A stretch of DNA of 42,913 nt from positions 1 through 42,913 of the forward strand of contig JAOUFY010000019.1 of NCBI GenBank assembly GCA_029857955.1, read 5' to 3'. Origin of the DNA: Spirochaetia bacterium (lineage in GTDB: Bacteria > Spirochaetota > Leptospiria > Turneriellales > JAOUFE01). The position numbers and the translations under genes were made by a program. Of this stretch, positions 1 through 8,707 are shown one piece after another. Each line of letters begins with the position of its first letter. The stretch's first letter is position 1. The notes under the pieces are model-generated. The model was not told the origin of the DNA, searched no databases, and worked only from the letters and a program-made list of their open reading frames with translations.

Positions 1-825
1 CTGGCAGTTTTGATCGCGTCCATTCCAGCTATACTTTTAACTAATGATGAGAAATCTTTCTGGGCAGAGAAAGCTTTCCATATAAAAGATCCGCTTTTGA
101 TGCCCAGCACAACCCCGCTTTTCATTTTCTTCGGATACGTGGTTTTTATAATTTATAATGTCCAAAACAGAATTTCCGCCCATATAAACACTAAGAATGT
201 TTTTATGGACTGGAAAAATAACGGATACAAGCTGAATGCCATACTTGCCTTTTATTTCAGCATAATATTTATACTGCTGTTTTCAGCTGTAAATATTATA
301 TTTGCTATGCTATTACAAAATCCCCTGAAGATATTTTATATACTTGTACCGGGTTCCTGGTTGCTTCTAAGTGTGTTTCTTCAAATTATAGATAATTTTT
401 CGCCATTTAAAGAATTTATAAAACGTTACGGAAAAGTGCCCGCCGAATATTCCAAAACACAGCTGAAAAACATAGATGTTGATTCGCTTGGCAGCAGGCT
501 GAACAGTCTCATGGCCGTCAAAAAAGTTTACAGAAATGAAAAACTGTCGCTGCAAAAATTGGCAAGAATGGTGGAAATTTCTCCGCAACAGTTGTCTGAG
601 TATTTAAATTCGGTAAAAAAATATGGCTACAGGGAATATATCAATTCTTTCAGAATCGAGGAGGCCAAACAACTCTTGACTGATAAACCGGAAATGAACG
701 CCTCACTTGTGGGTTTTGAAGTCGGCTTTCCCTCTGTCTCCGGTTTTTACAAGATATTTAAAAAGTACACCGGCGTCAGCCCGGCAGATTTTAGGAAAAA
801 GAAACACCTTGCACTGATCGCATAA
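1..825 (+). CDS. Membrane-anchored AraC-family transcriptional regulator (5' truncated)
   Basis: The C-terminal third (about residues 165-268) is an AraC/XylS DNA-binding domain. It has two helix-turn-helix units, with the first around LSLQKLARMVEISPQQLSEYLN and the family ending FYKIFKKYTGVSPADFRKK. The N-terminal part holds at least three hydrophobic segments (near residues 35-50, 78-105 and 115-128), so the regulator is membrane-bound and probably senses an envelope or extracellular signal. A TTG at position 10 can be read as a start, but the frame stays open to base 1 (L-A-V-L before it) and more membrane segments would be expected upstream. I treat it as cut by the window edge. Regulators of this layout are common in Leptospira and Bacteroidetes. 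The target is unknown; the nearest downstream gene is the lamin-tail protein at 1117. Confidence 0.85.
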   Translation: MAVLIASIPAILLTNDEKSFWAEKAFHIKDPLLMPSTTPLFIFFGYVVFIIYNVQNRISAHINTKNVFMDWKNNGYKLNAILAFYFSIIFILLFSAVNIIFAMLLQNPLKIFYILVPGSWLLLSVFLQIIDNFSPFKEFIKRYGKVPAEYSKTQLKNIDVDSLGSRLNSLMAVKKVYRNEKLSLQKLARMVEISPQQLSEYLNSVKKYGYREYINSFRIEEAKQLLTDKPEMNASLVGFEVGFPSVSGFYKIFKKYTGVSPADFRKKKHLALIA

Positions 826-850
826 TTACTTTCGTAGAGAACCAGCTTGC

Positions 851-910
851 TCTCTATAGCACTCTATAGCACTCTATAGCACTCTATAGTACTCTATAGC
901 ACGCTATCAC
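851..910. repeat. 10-bp tandem repeat, ACTCTATAGC, five copies plus a degenerate sixth
   Basis: Five consecutive decamers (851-900) differ at only two positions, and a sixth (901-910) is degraded. Each unit contains the 6-bp palindrome CTATAG, so identical palindromes recur once per helical turn on one DNA face. The array lies 25 bp after the AraC-type gene and about 210 bp before the gene at 1117. It could be a multi-site operator or a slippage-prone tract. The following 911-1116 is very AT-rich with no gene, ending in the GGAGG ribosome-binding site of the next gene. Confidence 0.9.
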
Positions 911-1116
911 AATCCATACTGGCCTGTAGTAGATCTTGTTTTTCTATAGATTGATTTTTTTTGCCCTCACTCCTGAATAAGACAATTTAACGATAATATG
1001 AGGAACCCAAATTAATCATTAACAAATTTTATAATAAAATATATTTTTTGAAAATAAAAGTATTTAAAAATGTAAAAAATACAAAAAATACATAACAAAG
1101 TATATATGGAGGACTT

Positions 1117-3699
1117 ATGAAAAATAAATTTATTTTAATTGTATTATCCGGTTATTTTTTTTGTGCAGACCCGGGAATGGTCTCAAAAATTCCGTTAAGA
1201 ATTATCGACAATTGGTTTACGGGTAATTCATCCAGGACATTAGATTCTTTAAACGATCTCATTATGGGCGCAAAAACATCTGTTGAATGTACGTTTTCAG
1301 ATCTTGACACGGGATACTCTTTAGATTTAAATTCAAAGACAACCCTTGATCAGAAAAGTATTCTTGAAATCGCTCATAATATCATCAATAAACGAAACAC
1401 AGGAATCAACGTGACTCTAATTTTTGATACTGATAAAAAGTGTATATCAAACGGATCGTTGTTTTTTCAATATCCCGATTTTTTTCTAAATAACGCATTT
1501 GCAAATTTTAAATATAAGGACATTATAAAAGATTGTAATTTCCTAAACAGCGATATTCCATTAGATCTATTACAAAATGTTAAACAAAATGGATTGGTAC
1601 AAAATCATCAAATTTACTTTGTAAACACAAATGGAAAGATGTCAAACAACTATTGTATCATTGATAAAAAAAAAATCTGGTTTTCTTTAAATCCACTTAC
1701 CCGTTCTATCCTTTTAAAACCGTCCATCTCATTTATTCTTGAAGCTGATGGAAACCCAATCATTGAAGAATTCACTAAAGAAATTGAAATGTTAAAAAAT
1801 AATCTTACGGGTAGCCTAAAAAAACCATTTCAAAATATCCAAAGTTATAATTTCTATAATTCGACCTGGCATATTATTCACGGACCGCAAGATAAACCTC
1901 TGGATTATCTGTCGAGCCTGATTGACTCATCAGAAACTTTAAACATATATACGTCGGGGATTGATTTTGATATAAAAAATCCCGTTGTCAATTCATTGGT
2001 TCATTTCATAAATACAAAATCTAAAATTGACACCCTATTTGCTGATACTTCTTTTTTTTATGAAACTTCTCTATATCAAAATCTTTTTAATAATGGAAAC
2101 TACTGCTTAAATAATCCTGATTGCGCCAATAATTTTAACTATTTTTATATAAAACCTGAAACAGACAAACAACATATTTTCTTATTGAAAGATATCGTTG
2201 GAAATAAAAAAACTATTTTATATAATGGAGACTTGAAACCATTAAACGAAAAAAACGATGATACACTTTTAATTGAAATAAATTCTGAAGCAGTTTATGA
2301 CGAACTTTTATCAAATTTTAATAAGTTATCGAATAAGTCATTAGGAATAGAAAAAACATTGCAGTCTTCGCCTTTGCCTTCTCCTGGCGATGTTGTAATT
2401 AGCGAAATTGTCTGGATGGGTTCATTTGATAATTTAAGAAAGAGTCATCCATCAGACGAGGCGATTGAATTGTTCAATACAACAAATCACAATATAAATA
2501 TTGGCGAAGCCGTTATCGCTTGTACCGCAAGCATATTTGGCGATTCGGTGATTAGTTTATTTTCAATACCCAAAGATGTAGTTCTTTTACCCGGGCAGTA
2601 TTTTTCAATAGCTTCCAATCAAAACACAGCTTTTACCAATGTAAATTTAATTGTTCCAAATCTTTCCATAAGTAATTTAACAAGAGAATGTCTTTTAATA
2701 GATAATCGTAAACCCGCCTTGAACTACTACCCCGCAAATTCTATTAATGGTCATTATAATGACTCCCGATTAACCGGAATTATTCTCGACCAGGTTTTAA
2801 ACTATAAAGACGATCCATGGAATCTTTATGCCTTTCAATATTTTTCAAAAACAGGATTAAACACGGTTAAATATAACATTGAAGGAGAAGGAGTCCGATC
2901 CATGGAAAAAATATCTCCAACTGCCGACGGAAAATTATTAAGAAACTGGCATATGAATACATTTACGCCCGTGCAAAATTTAATATCTGACGAGTTTATT
3001 TTCCATACATTCACAAGCATGGGCTATGAAAACAGCCCATCAACAGAAACTTCCGACGGTTCCGTAATTATAAGTGAAATACACTGGATGGGAAGCTATA
3101 ATGCATTGGGCGTAAGTAACGCCTCCGATGAATTTGTAGAGTTTTACAATAGATCAACCGCTGATAAAAATATCGGGGGTTGGATTTTTGGCTGCTCGAC
3201 GGATACCCTTGGGGCAGTTGGTAAACCATTGTTTGCCATTCCTTACGGCACCGTGATTCAACCTGGTGAATATCTGACCGTTCAGAAAATCGGCGCCATG
3301 TCTTTTTTAAATATTGATTATACTCTTGATTTTACAATAAACAATACAATCACTCAATGTATTTTAACTGATGGAAATTTTATAGAAACCAGTTTTCAAG
3401 GAAGCGATTCTAACGGCGACGGAGTGTTATCCGGACACTACGATTCGCCGCTATTTATCGGTTCAATTGCCGACATGGTTTCTGATCGAAGCTCTTCGTT
3501 TGCAAGCCTCAGTCTTGGTATAAATAACACAACGACAAAAATACGACGTTCCTGCGAACGCATTGACGTATCAACACCTGGTAATACCCCTTTAAACTGG
3601 AAGTTCAATACAATTGTCGATTCGAATTTTAATCTGGGCCTATACCCTGACTTTAAAAGCAATACCTTTGCAACGCCAGGAATGCCAAATTCACGGTAA
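1117..3699 (+). CDS. Exported (probable lipoprotein) with degenerate PLD-like halves and two lamin-tail domains
   Basis: 860 residues. The N-terminus is a short signal sequence ending at Cys16 (LSGYFFC), acceptable only as a relaxed spirochaete-type lipobox. Residues about 35-230 and 245-410 look like two phospholipase-D-type halves: alpha/beta pattern, 'LDSLNDLIMGAKTSVE' and 'LDYLSSLIDSSETLNIYTSGI' at the matching position, and an 'IIDKKKIW' strand. The HxKxxxxD catalytic motifs are not recognisable. Two lamin-tail (LTD) domains follow, starting near residue 425 (VVISEIVWMGS...DEAIELFN) and 648 (VIISEIHWMGS...DEFVEFYN). LTDs in bacterial surface proteins are thought to mediate binding. ATG follows a GGAGG at 1108-1112. 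It converges on carA, leaving a 10-bp gap. A surface-binding pseudo-enzyme is my inference; the LTD call is firm, the PLD-like call moderate. Confidence 0.75.
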   Translation: MKNKFILIVLSGYFFCADPGMVSKIPLRIIDNWFTGNSSRTLDSLNDLIMGAKTSVECTFSDLDTGYSLDLNSKTTLDQKSILEIAHNIINKRNTGINVTLIFDTDKKCISNGSLFFQYPDFFLNNAFANFKYKDIIKDCNFLNSDIPLDLLQNVKQNGLVQNHQIYFVNTNGKMSNNYCIIDKKKIWFSLNPLTRSILLKPSISFILEADGNPIIEEFTKEIEMLKNNLTGSLKKPFQNIQSYNFYNSTWHIIHGPQDKPLDYLSSLIDSSETLNIYTSGIDFDIKNPVVNSLVHFINTKSKIDTLFADTSFFYETSLYQNLFNNGNYCLNNPDCANNFNYFYIKPETDKQHIFLLKDIVGNKKTILYNGDLKPLNEKNDDTLLIEINSEAVYDELLSNFNKLSNKSLGIEKTLQSSPLPSPGDVVISEIVWMGSFDNLRKSHPSDEAIELFNTTNHNINIGEAVIACTASIFGDSVISLFSIPKDVVLLPGQYFSIASNQNTAFTNVNLIVPNLSISNLTRECLLIDNRKPALNYYPANSINGHYNDSRLTGIILDQVLNYKDDPWNLYAFQYFSKTGLNTVKYNIEGEGVRSMEKISPTADGKLLRNWHMNTFTPVQNLISDEFIFHTFTSMGYENSPSTETSDGSVIISEIHWMGSYNALGVSNASDEFVEFYNRSTADKNIGGWIFGCSTDTLGAVGKPLFAIPYGTVIQPGEYLTVQKIGAMSFLNIDYTLDFTINNTITQCILTDGNFIETSFQGSDSNGDGVLSGHYDSPLFIGSIADMVSDRSSSFASLSLGINNTTTKIRRSCERIDVSTPGNTPLNWKFNTIVDSNFNLGLYPDFKSNTFATPGMPNSR

Positions 3700-3709
3700 G
3701 AATTTTAAT

Positions 3710-4873
3710 TTATTTGCCCAGCATTTTTTTAAATTTTTTAAAGATATAAAGTGCATCATTAGGACCAGGACCCGCTTCAGGATGATATTGTATGCTTAAA
3801 ATTTTATCTTTTTCAAGATAAAAACCTTCCACGGTATTATCATTTAAATTAAGCTCGCATACCCCGCCAGCTTTATTAAAAGAATCCGAATTAAAAAACT
3901 CAAGATCAACTGAAAATCCATGATTTTGAGCGGTGATCATAACTCTTTTTTTATCATTCCATTTTACGGGTTGGTTACCGCCGTGATGTCCAAATTTTAA
4001 TTTATATGTTTTAGCGCCAAGAGCAATTGAAAGCATTTGGTGGCCAAGGCAGATTCCAAAAATCGGCTTTTTATAGTTTAGTAATTTTCGAATGTTTTCA
4101 ATTCCATTGGTTACACTCGCGGGATCGCCAGGGCCATTAGAGAGAAAAAATCCATTGAAATTATCTATCGTAAAATCTATCCATTCTTTCATTGGTAAAT
4201 CGCCAGGGTAAACTACCGGTAAAATATTTACATCAAGTAAATGTTTTAAAATGGAATGCTTGATACCAAAGTCAAGTACCGCAACCTTATGAAAATCATT
4301 CGTATTGATTTTATGTAATGCGATATATTCATTTACAAAATGATTTGCTTCTTTGCCGTTAAATTCTTTAGTCAGGTTTGCTCCTTCCATTGAAGGCGCT
4401 GAACGTACCTTTGCAAGAGCCGTTTTATATAAATCACTTGAGTCGTTAAAATCACCGATAAAAATTCCACCCGGCATGGATCCTTTTTCGCGAATATGTC
4501 GAACCAATGCACGGGTATCTACCTCGGTTATTCCCGCCAATTTGTGTTCAAATAAATATTCTTCGAGTGTTTTAATACTGCGAAAATTAGACGGAATATC
4601 ACAATAATCACGAACGATGATTCCGTCTAAAAACGGTTTTTCAGATTCGTTATCATCTAAATTAATTCCATAATTACCTATCGAAGGATAAGTAAAGCAA
4701 ACCATTTGACCTTTATAAGAAGGGTCGCTTATAATTTCCTGATAGCCCGACATACTTGTATTAAAAACAACTTCCCCAATGCGGCCAGAATCTTCCAAAA
4801 AGCCCAGTTTTTTACCGGGGAACACTGTGCCATCATGAAGTATTAATGCGGCATTTTCACGTTTTAAAAGCAT
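3710..4873 (-). CDS. carA: Carbamoyl-phosphate synthase small (glutamine amidotransferase) subunit
   Basis: CarA hydrolyses glutamine and passes ammonia to CarB for carbamoyl phosphate, feeding arginine and pyrimidine synthesis in the cytoplasm. The N-terminal CPSase domain starts AALILHDGTVFPGKKLG and contains NTSMSGYQEIISDPSYKGQ. The C-terminal class-I amidotransferase domain carries the nucleophile in FGICLGHQ and the His/Glu pair in QYHPEAGPGP. At 387 aa it has the usual family length. I chose the ATG at 4873: a TTG at 4954 would overlap trpG by 53 bases and add a non-homologous leader. It lies 28 bases after trpG on the same strand, probably as the last gene of a trpE-trpG-carA unit. carB is not in the window. 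Confidence 0.95.
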   Translation of the reverse strand: MLLKRENAALILHDGTVFPGKKLGFLEDSGRIGEVVFNTSMSGYQEIISDPSYKGQMVCFTYPSIGNYGINLDDNESEKPFLDGIIVRDYCDIPSNFRSIKTLEEYLFEHKLAGITEVDTRALVRHIREKGSMPGGIFIGDFNDSSDLYKTALAKVRSAPSMEGANLTKEFNGKEANHFVNEYIALHKINTNDFHKVAVLDFGIKHSILKHLLDVNILPVVYPGDLPMKEWIDFTIDNFNGFFLSNGPGDPASVTNGIENIRKLLNYKKPIFGICLGHQMLSIALGAKTYKLKFGHHGGNQPVKWNDKKRVMITAQNHGFSVDLEFFNSDSFNKAGGVCELNLNDNTVEGFYLEKDKILSIQYHPEAGPGPNDALYIFKKFKKMLGK

Positions 4874-4901
4874 ATATTTGTACTCTGTATTTTTTTCAAC
4901 A

Positions 4902-5513
4902 TTAATTTCCCAAAATAAAATTTTCCAGCATTTTTTTTCCGCCCTCGGTAGCAAAAGACTCCGGATGAAACTGAATTCCCTCTATGGGATATTGTTTATG
5001 ACGAAGGCCCATAATTTCATATCCTTCTTGATCGATAAATTTGCTTCGAGAAGTGATGACAAGGTCATCAGGTATACTTTCAGAAGCAACGATAAGACTG
5101 TGATATCTCATCACCTCAAGATTTTGGGGTAAACCTGTAAATATGCCTTTTTCGTCATGATCAATGAGAGATGTTTTTCCATGCATAGGAACTCTGGCCT
5201 TTTTTACAATTCCGCCAAAACAATGAGCGATTCCCTGCATTCCAAGACAAACACCCAGCAAAGGAATTTTTTTTCCAAGAAGTTTTATCACATCCGAACA
5301 AACTCCAAAATAGTTTATATCGTCAGGGCTTCCGGGACCAGGAGAAATGATGATTTTATTATAATTTCTTTTTTCAATCTCATCAACAGTGATCTCATTA
5401 TTGCGAACCACGTCAAGCCGGCTGTTTGGAAAATTTAATTCTAAAATTTCGCCAACGTATTGATACAAATTATAAGTAAACGAATCGTAATTATCAATAA
5501 TTAAGACCTTCAT
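4902..5513 (-). CDS. trpG: Anthranilate synthase glutamine amidotransferase component
   Basis: A 203-aa class-I glutamine amidotransferase that supplies ammonia to TrpE. Signature residues are visible: MKVLIIDNYDSFTYNL at the N-terminus, ISPGPGSPDD, the nucleophile Cys in LLGVCLGMQ, and the catalytic His-Glu in GIQFHPESFATEGG. TrpG and PabA cannot be separated by sequence, and in many bacteria one protein serves both tryptophan and folate synthesis. The partner gene upstream looks like trpE, hence the symbol. Its ATG overlaps the trpE stop by four bases (ATGA), which implies translational coupling and equal stoichiometry. Confidence 0.93.
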   Translation of the reverse strand: MKVLIIDNYDSFTYNLYQYVGEILELNFPNSRLDVVRNNEITVDEIEKRNYNKIIISPGPGSPDDINYFGVCSDVIKLLGKKIPLLGVCLGMQGIAHCFGGIVKKARVPMHGKTSLIDHDEKGIFTGLPQNLEVMRYHSLIVASESIPDDLVITSRSKFIDQEGYEIMGLRHKQYPIEGIQFHPESFATEGGKKMLENFILGN

Positions 5514-6871
5514 TTTGAAAATCCTTCAACAGCGCGTGTTATCGCGGCAGATTTATTTAAAATTTCCTGATATTCATTATCCGCAATCGAATCATATACC
5601 ACCCCGCCTGAAGCTCTCGTATAGGCTTGTTTGCCGCTTACAAAAAGCGTGCGAATGGGTATAACGTGCGTAGAATCTCCATTAAACCCAAAATGGCCAA
5701 TAGACCCGCCATAGGGACCTCTGGCATCATTTTCAAGTCTTTGAATGATCTTCATAGATTCAATTTTCGGTGCGCCGGATAGCGTTCCCGCAGGGAATGA
5801 TTTTGCCAATCCGGAAAACATATCTTCATTGCGGTCTAAAATACCGACGACCTCGCTTGAAATATGCTGAACATGTGAAAACTTTTTCACATCCATTAAA
5901 CGACGAACCTTAACGCTGCCGATTTTTGCCGCCCTGCCAAGATCGTTTCGATGCAAATCAACAAGCATGTTATGCTCGGCAATTTCTTTCGGATCATTTA
6001 AAAGGATTCGAGCAAGCGACCTGTCTTCATCGGAATTTTGCCCCCTGCGAATGGTTCCTGCAAGCGGAAAAGTTTCAATCTCGCCCTGACGCAGACGAAA
6101 TAACAATTCAGGACTTGCTCCAATAAATTTTTTGTCGCCAAACTTGACATAAAACATATATGGAGAAGGGTTAATCTGTCGAAGTTTTTCATAAACAGCA
6201 ATTGTATCGCCTTCGATTTCATAATTGATTTGAAAACCAATCTGGCACTGGAAAGTATTGCCGTTGATGATTTCTTCTTTGGTTTTTTCAACCATAGCGC
6301 TGTGTTCTTCGCGGGTTTTGGAAGCCCCCATGTTTTTTACTCGCGTCGGTCTTGCATCACCATAATGTTTTTTTGCAATTGAAGTTATAATTTCAGAACG
6401 ATCGTTGTCATAAAAAAAATATAAAATTTCGCCGGTCATGGAATCAAAAATAAGTCCGTCGGTGTAGGCGCCAAACATAAATGTATCAAAATTTAAATGC
6501 TCTTTAAGTTTTAAGGCCGGTTCAAAATAATTCATTGCATCATAGGCCAGATAACCCACTAAACCGCCGGCGTAATTTCGCGAAATAACATCTTGAGGCA
6601 TAATTTCACGCAGGGCATCATAAGGATTTTCAACGTCGTAGAGCTTTCCGTCAATGTTTAGTTTTCCCTGTTTACAGGAAATCAACATGGCGGGGTTAAA
6701 GCCAATCACACAATAACGCGAATCAAAGGTTTGTTCACCGAGTGATTCAAGTATAAAACAATGTTCGTACTCTCTTTCTAATTTTTTAAAAAGCGAAAAA
6801 AAATCAAGTTCTGTTTCAAATTTTTTATAAACGGGTTTTCTTGGTAATTTCAGACGGGGAATTATAGACAT
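5510..6871 (-). CDS. trpE: Anthranilate synthase component I (TrpE type)
   Basis: Converts chorismate plus ammonia to anthranilate, the first step of tryptophan synthesis. The C-terminal chorismate-binding domain is clear: FQCQIGFQ, FIGASPELL, TFPLAGTIRRG, DLHRNDLGR, FPAGTLSGAPK and GPYGGSIGHFG. The 'PLAGT' signature has Ala where PabB enzymes typically have Lys (PIKGT), which favours TrpE over aminodeoxychorismate synthase. The N-terminal regulatory domain includes CFILESLG and SRYCVIGFNP. I take the ATG at 6871 (453 aa); the longer reading begins with TTG at 6910 without extra homology. No leader peptide or trp attenuator was recognised upstream; instead a MITE-like element sits there. trpC is about 31 kb away, so the trp genes are dispersed. 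Confidence 0.88.
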   Translation of the reverse strand: MSIIPRLKLPRKPVYKKFETELDFFSLFKKLEREYEHCFILESLGEQTFDSRYCVIGFNPAMLISCKQGKLNIDGKLYDVENPYDALREIMPQDVISRNYAGGLVGYLAYDAMNYFEPALKLKEHLNFDTFMFGAYTDGLIFDSMTGEILYFFYDNDRSEIITSIAKKHYGDARPTRVKNMGASKTREEHSAMVEKTKEEIINGNTFQCQIGFQINYEIEGDTIAVYEKLRQINPSPYMFYVKFGDKKFIGASPELLFRLRQGEIETFPLAGTIRRGQNSDEDRSLARILLNDPKEIAEHNMLVDLHRNDLGRAAKIGSVKVRRLMDVKKFSHVQHISSEVVGILDRNEDMFSGLAKSFPAGTLSGAPKIESMKIIQRLENDARGPYGGSIGHFGFNGDSTHVIPIRTLFVSGKQAYTRASGGVVYDSIADNEYQEILNKSAAITRAVEGFSK

Positions 6872-7238
6872 CTGAACTATCCAGTAGCAAAAGTTGATCG
6901 ACTCTGTCAACGAGGGTTTCCATAAACAAATGTATTTTCATTGTTTTCAGCTCTGTTTACTCAAGGTCTAATTACCGATCATCCGCTTACTGTAATATAT
7001 CGTAAGGGTTAAAGGGACTGTCTAAAAAGTCTCACAGCAAAGGAGCGAAGGCGCAAAGTAAAGAAATAAAGGGATTTTTCTTATCATTTTCTTTCATTCC
7101 TTTGCGTTCTTTGCGTCTTCGCGTTTCAAATTTTGACTTATTCGACAACCCCGAGGGCAGCCCCTGAAAATCAAAGGCTAAATTCTCTATCAAATCATCA
7201 TTGACCGGATGAGTCAAATTTATTTTGAGATCTAATAT
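6872..7238. other. Divergent intergenic region between trpE and ppa
   Basis: No gene is supported here. The region must hold the divergent promoters of the trpE-trpG-carA unit and ppa. Most of it is occupied by the inverted-repeat element at 7014-7152. The only open frame (minus, about 7032-7277) runs through that element and into ppa, so it is a by-product of the repeat. Confidence 0.6.
7014..7152. mobile_element. MITE-like element with imperfect terminal inverted repeats
   Basis: The left end GGGACTGTCTAAAAAGTCT (7014-7032) pairs with the reverse complement of the right end (7134-7152), 14 of 19 positions matching. Inside lies a stronger stem: 7045-7058 GCGAAGGCGCAAAG against 7109-7122, one mismatch in 14. 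Total length is about 139 bp with no coding capacity. G/C-G-C-A-A-A-G-rich palindromes of this kind are dispersed in many bacterial genomes. I could not find a convincing target-site duplication. Confidence 0.6.
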
Positions 7239-7808
7239 ATGGCTTATAAAAACTATCCTGTTCTGCACCCGTGGCATTCTATTGATATTGGTACGAATCC
7301 TCCGGAATTTTTAAACGGAGTCGTTGAAATTGCTGCTGGTTCACGCGTAAAGTATGAAATCGACAAAAAAAGCGGATTGATCTATGTTGACAGAATATTA
7401 TATGGGCCAAATTTTTATCCCCAAAACTATGGCTTTATACCTCAATCTTACTGTGAAGACGGAGACCCGCTTGATGTGATCATTTATTCACAAGAAGCTC
7501 TTGTTCCTCGCTGCATTGCCCCGTGCAGGGTGATCGGCGCCATTGAAATGATCGACGGTGATGAAATGGATGATAAAATCATCTCTGTTCTTGAAGCTGA
7601 CCCGGCATATAAAAATGTTTTTGATGTCGACGATCTTCCTCCGGCAAAACTTGACGAGCTTAAAGAATTTTTTACTATATATAAACGTCTTGAAAAAAAA
7701 CCTGTCACAGTAAAAGAAGTACTTCATAAAGATGCTGCCTTGAAAATTGTTAAAAACGCGCTTGATCTTTATGAAAAAAACAAGGCTAGTCTGCAAATTA
7801 AAGAATAA
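7239..7808 (+). CDS. ppa: Inorganic pyrophosphatase, family I
   Basis: Soluble cytoplasmic enzyme hydrolysing pyrophosphate to two phosphates, pulling forward biosynthetic reactions such as nucleotide-sugar formation. The family I metal-binding signature DGDPLDV is at residues 74-80. It is preceded by YGPNFYPQNYGFIPQSYCE and followed by the conserved DDKIISV region. 189 aa is within the normal bacterial range (about 175-215). The ATG at 7239 follows a weak GAGAT. It stands directly before galU on the same strand (41-base gap); GalU releases pyrophosphate, so the pairing makes metabolic sense. Confidence 0.95.
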   Translation: MAYKNYPVLHPWHSIDIGTNPPEFLNGVVEIAAGSRVKYEIDKKSGLIYVDRILYGPNFYPQNYGFIPQSYCEDGDPLDVIIYSQEALVPRCIAPCRVIGAIEMIDGDEMDDKIISVLEADPAYKNVFDVDDLPPAKLDELKEFFTIYKRLEKKPVTVKEVLHKDAALKIVKNALDLYEKNKASLQIKE

Positions 7809-7849
7809 ATGAGCCTTTACAAAATACAAATAGTCATTTTTTTAGGCAT

Positions 7850-8677
7850 ATGAATATCACAACTTGTCTTTTCCCTGCTGCAGGCTATGGGACAAGATTT
7901 TTACCCGCTACAAAAGCAATTCCAAAAGAAATGCTTCCAATTTTAAACAAACCTTTGCTTCAATATGGAGTTGAAGAGGCCATCGATGCAGGTTTTAACA
8001 ATATGGCCATTGTGACAGGACGAGGTAAGCGGGCTATTGAAGATCATTTTGATGTGAGTTATGAGCTTGAAGCGCAAATCCGCGGCACCGATAAAGAACA
8101 ATACCTTGTAGAAATTCGAAACCTTATTGATAAATGCTCCTTTACCTACATCCGGCAAAACGAGATGAAAGGCCTCGGACATGCCATTTTAACAGGAAAG
8201 CCTTTAATTAACCAATCGGCCTTTGCTGTTATACTCGCCGATGACCTTTGCACGGCAGAAGAAGGGGTTTTATCACAAATGGTTCGCATGTATGAAAAGT
8301 ACAAATGTTCAATTGTAGCCGTTGAAGAAATTGAGAAAAACCAGAGCAATCGATATGGAATCATTGCCGGCGAAAAAATTGACGATGACTGTTACCGGGT
8401 AAATTTAATGGTTGAAAAACCAGAGCCGGAAGAAGCGCCTTCCAATCTTGCGATTATAGGCCGCTATATATTAACATCCGATATTTTCGACCTGCTTCAA
8501 AACCAAAAACCAGGTAAAAACGGCGAAATTCAAATCACAGACGCACTGATGAAACAGGCCCAACAGGGTAAAGTCATTGCCTATAAATTTAAAGGCAGAC
8601 GTTTTGACTGCGGCAATTTAGACGGTTTTATGGAAGCAGTGAACTACTATTATCAGGCGTTACGCGACAATACCTAA
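7850..8677 (+). CDS. galU: UTP-glucose-1-phosphate uridylyltransferase
   Basis: Makes UDP-glucose from UTP and glucose-1-phosphate for polysaccharide and LPS synthesis. The nucleotidyltransferase signature FPAAGYGTRFLPATKAIPKE is at residues 8-27. Further family markers are KPLLQYGVEEA, the sugar-binding YIRQNEMKGLGHAI, and LADDLC (metal site). Near the C-terminus come VEKPEPEEAPSNLAIIGRYI and GKNGEIQITDAL. 275 aa is slightly short but complete. ATG is preceded by TTAGG. It is convergent with manC, with only 30 bases between the two stop codons. Confidence 0.96.
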   Translation: MNITTCLFPAAGYGTRFLPATKAIPKEMLPILNKPLLQYGVEEAIDAGFNNMAIVTGRGKRAIEDHFDVSYELEAQIRGTDKEQYLVEIRNLIDKCSFTYIRQNEMKGLGHAILTGKPLINQSAFAVILADDLCTAEEGVLSQMVRMYEKYKCSIVAVEEIEKNQSNRYGIIAGEKIDDDCYRVNLMVEKPEPEEAPSNLAIIGRYILTSDIFDLLQNQKPGKNGEIQITDALMKQAQQGKVIAYKFKGRRFDCGNLDGFMEAVNYYYQALRDNT

Positions 8678-8707
8678 ATAAACAACTGCAGTTATTTGTT
8701 TTATCTT

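Noticed and set aside
4874..4954. N-terminal extension of CarA from TTG 4954
   Set aside because: It would overlap trpG by 53 bases and the added residues are not CarA-like; ATG 4873 gives the family length.
6911..7013. trp leader peptide / attenuator or T-box before trpE
   Set aside because: No short frame with tandem Trp codons, no terminator/antiterminator pair and no T-box sequence was seen.
7032..7277. 81-codon minus-strand open frame
   Set aside because: It runs through the inverted-repeat element and overlaps the well-supported ppa start; it has no homology-like pattern.
8678..8707. Bidirectional terminator between galU and manC
   Set aside because: Only a weak A/T stem (AAATAA/TTATTT) around the palindrome AACTGCAGTT; too weak to call.
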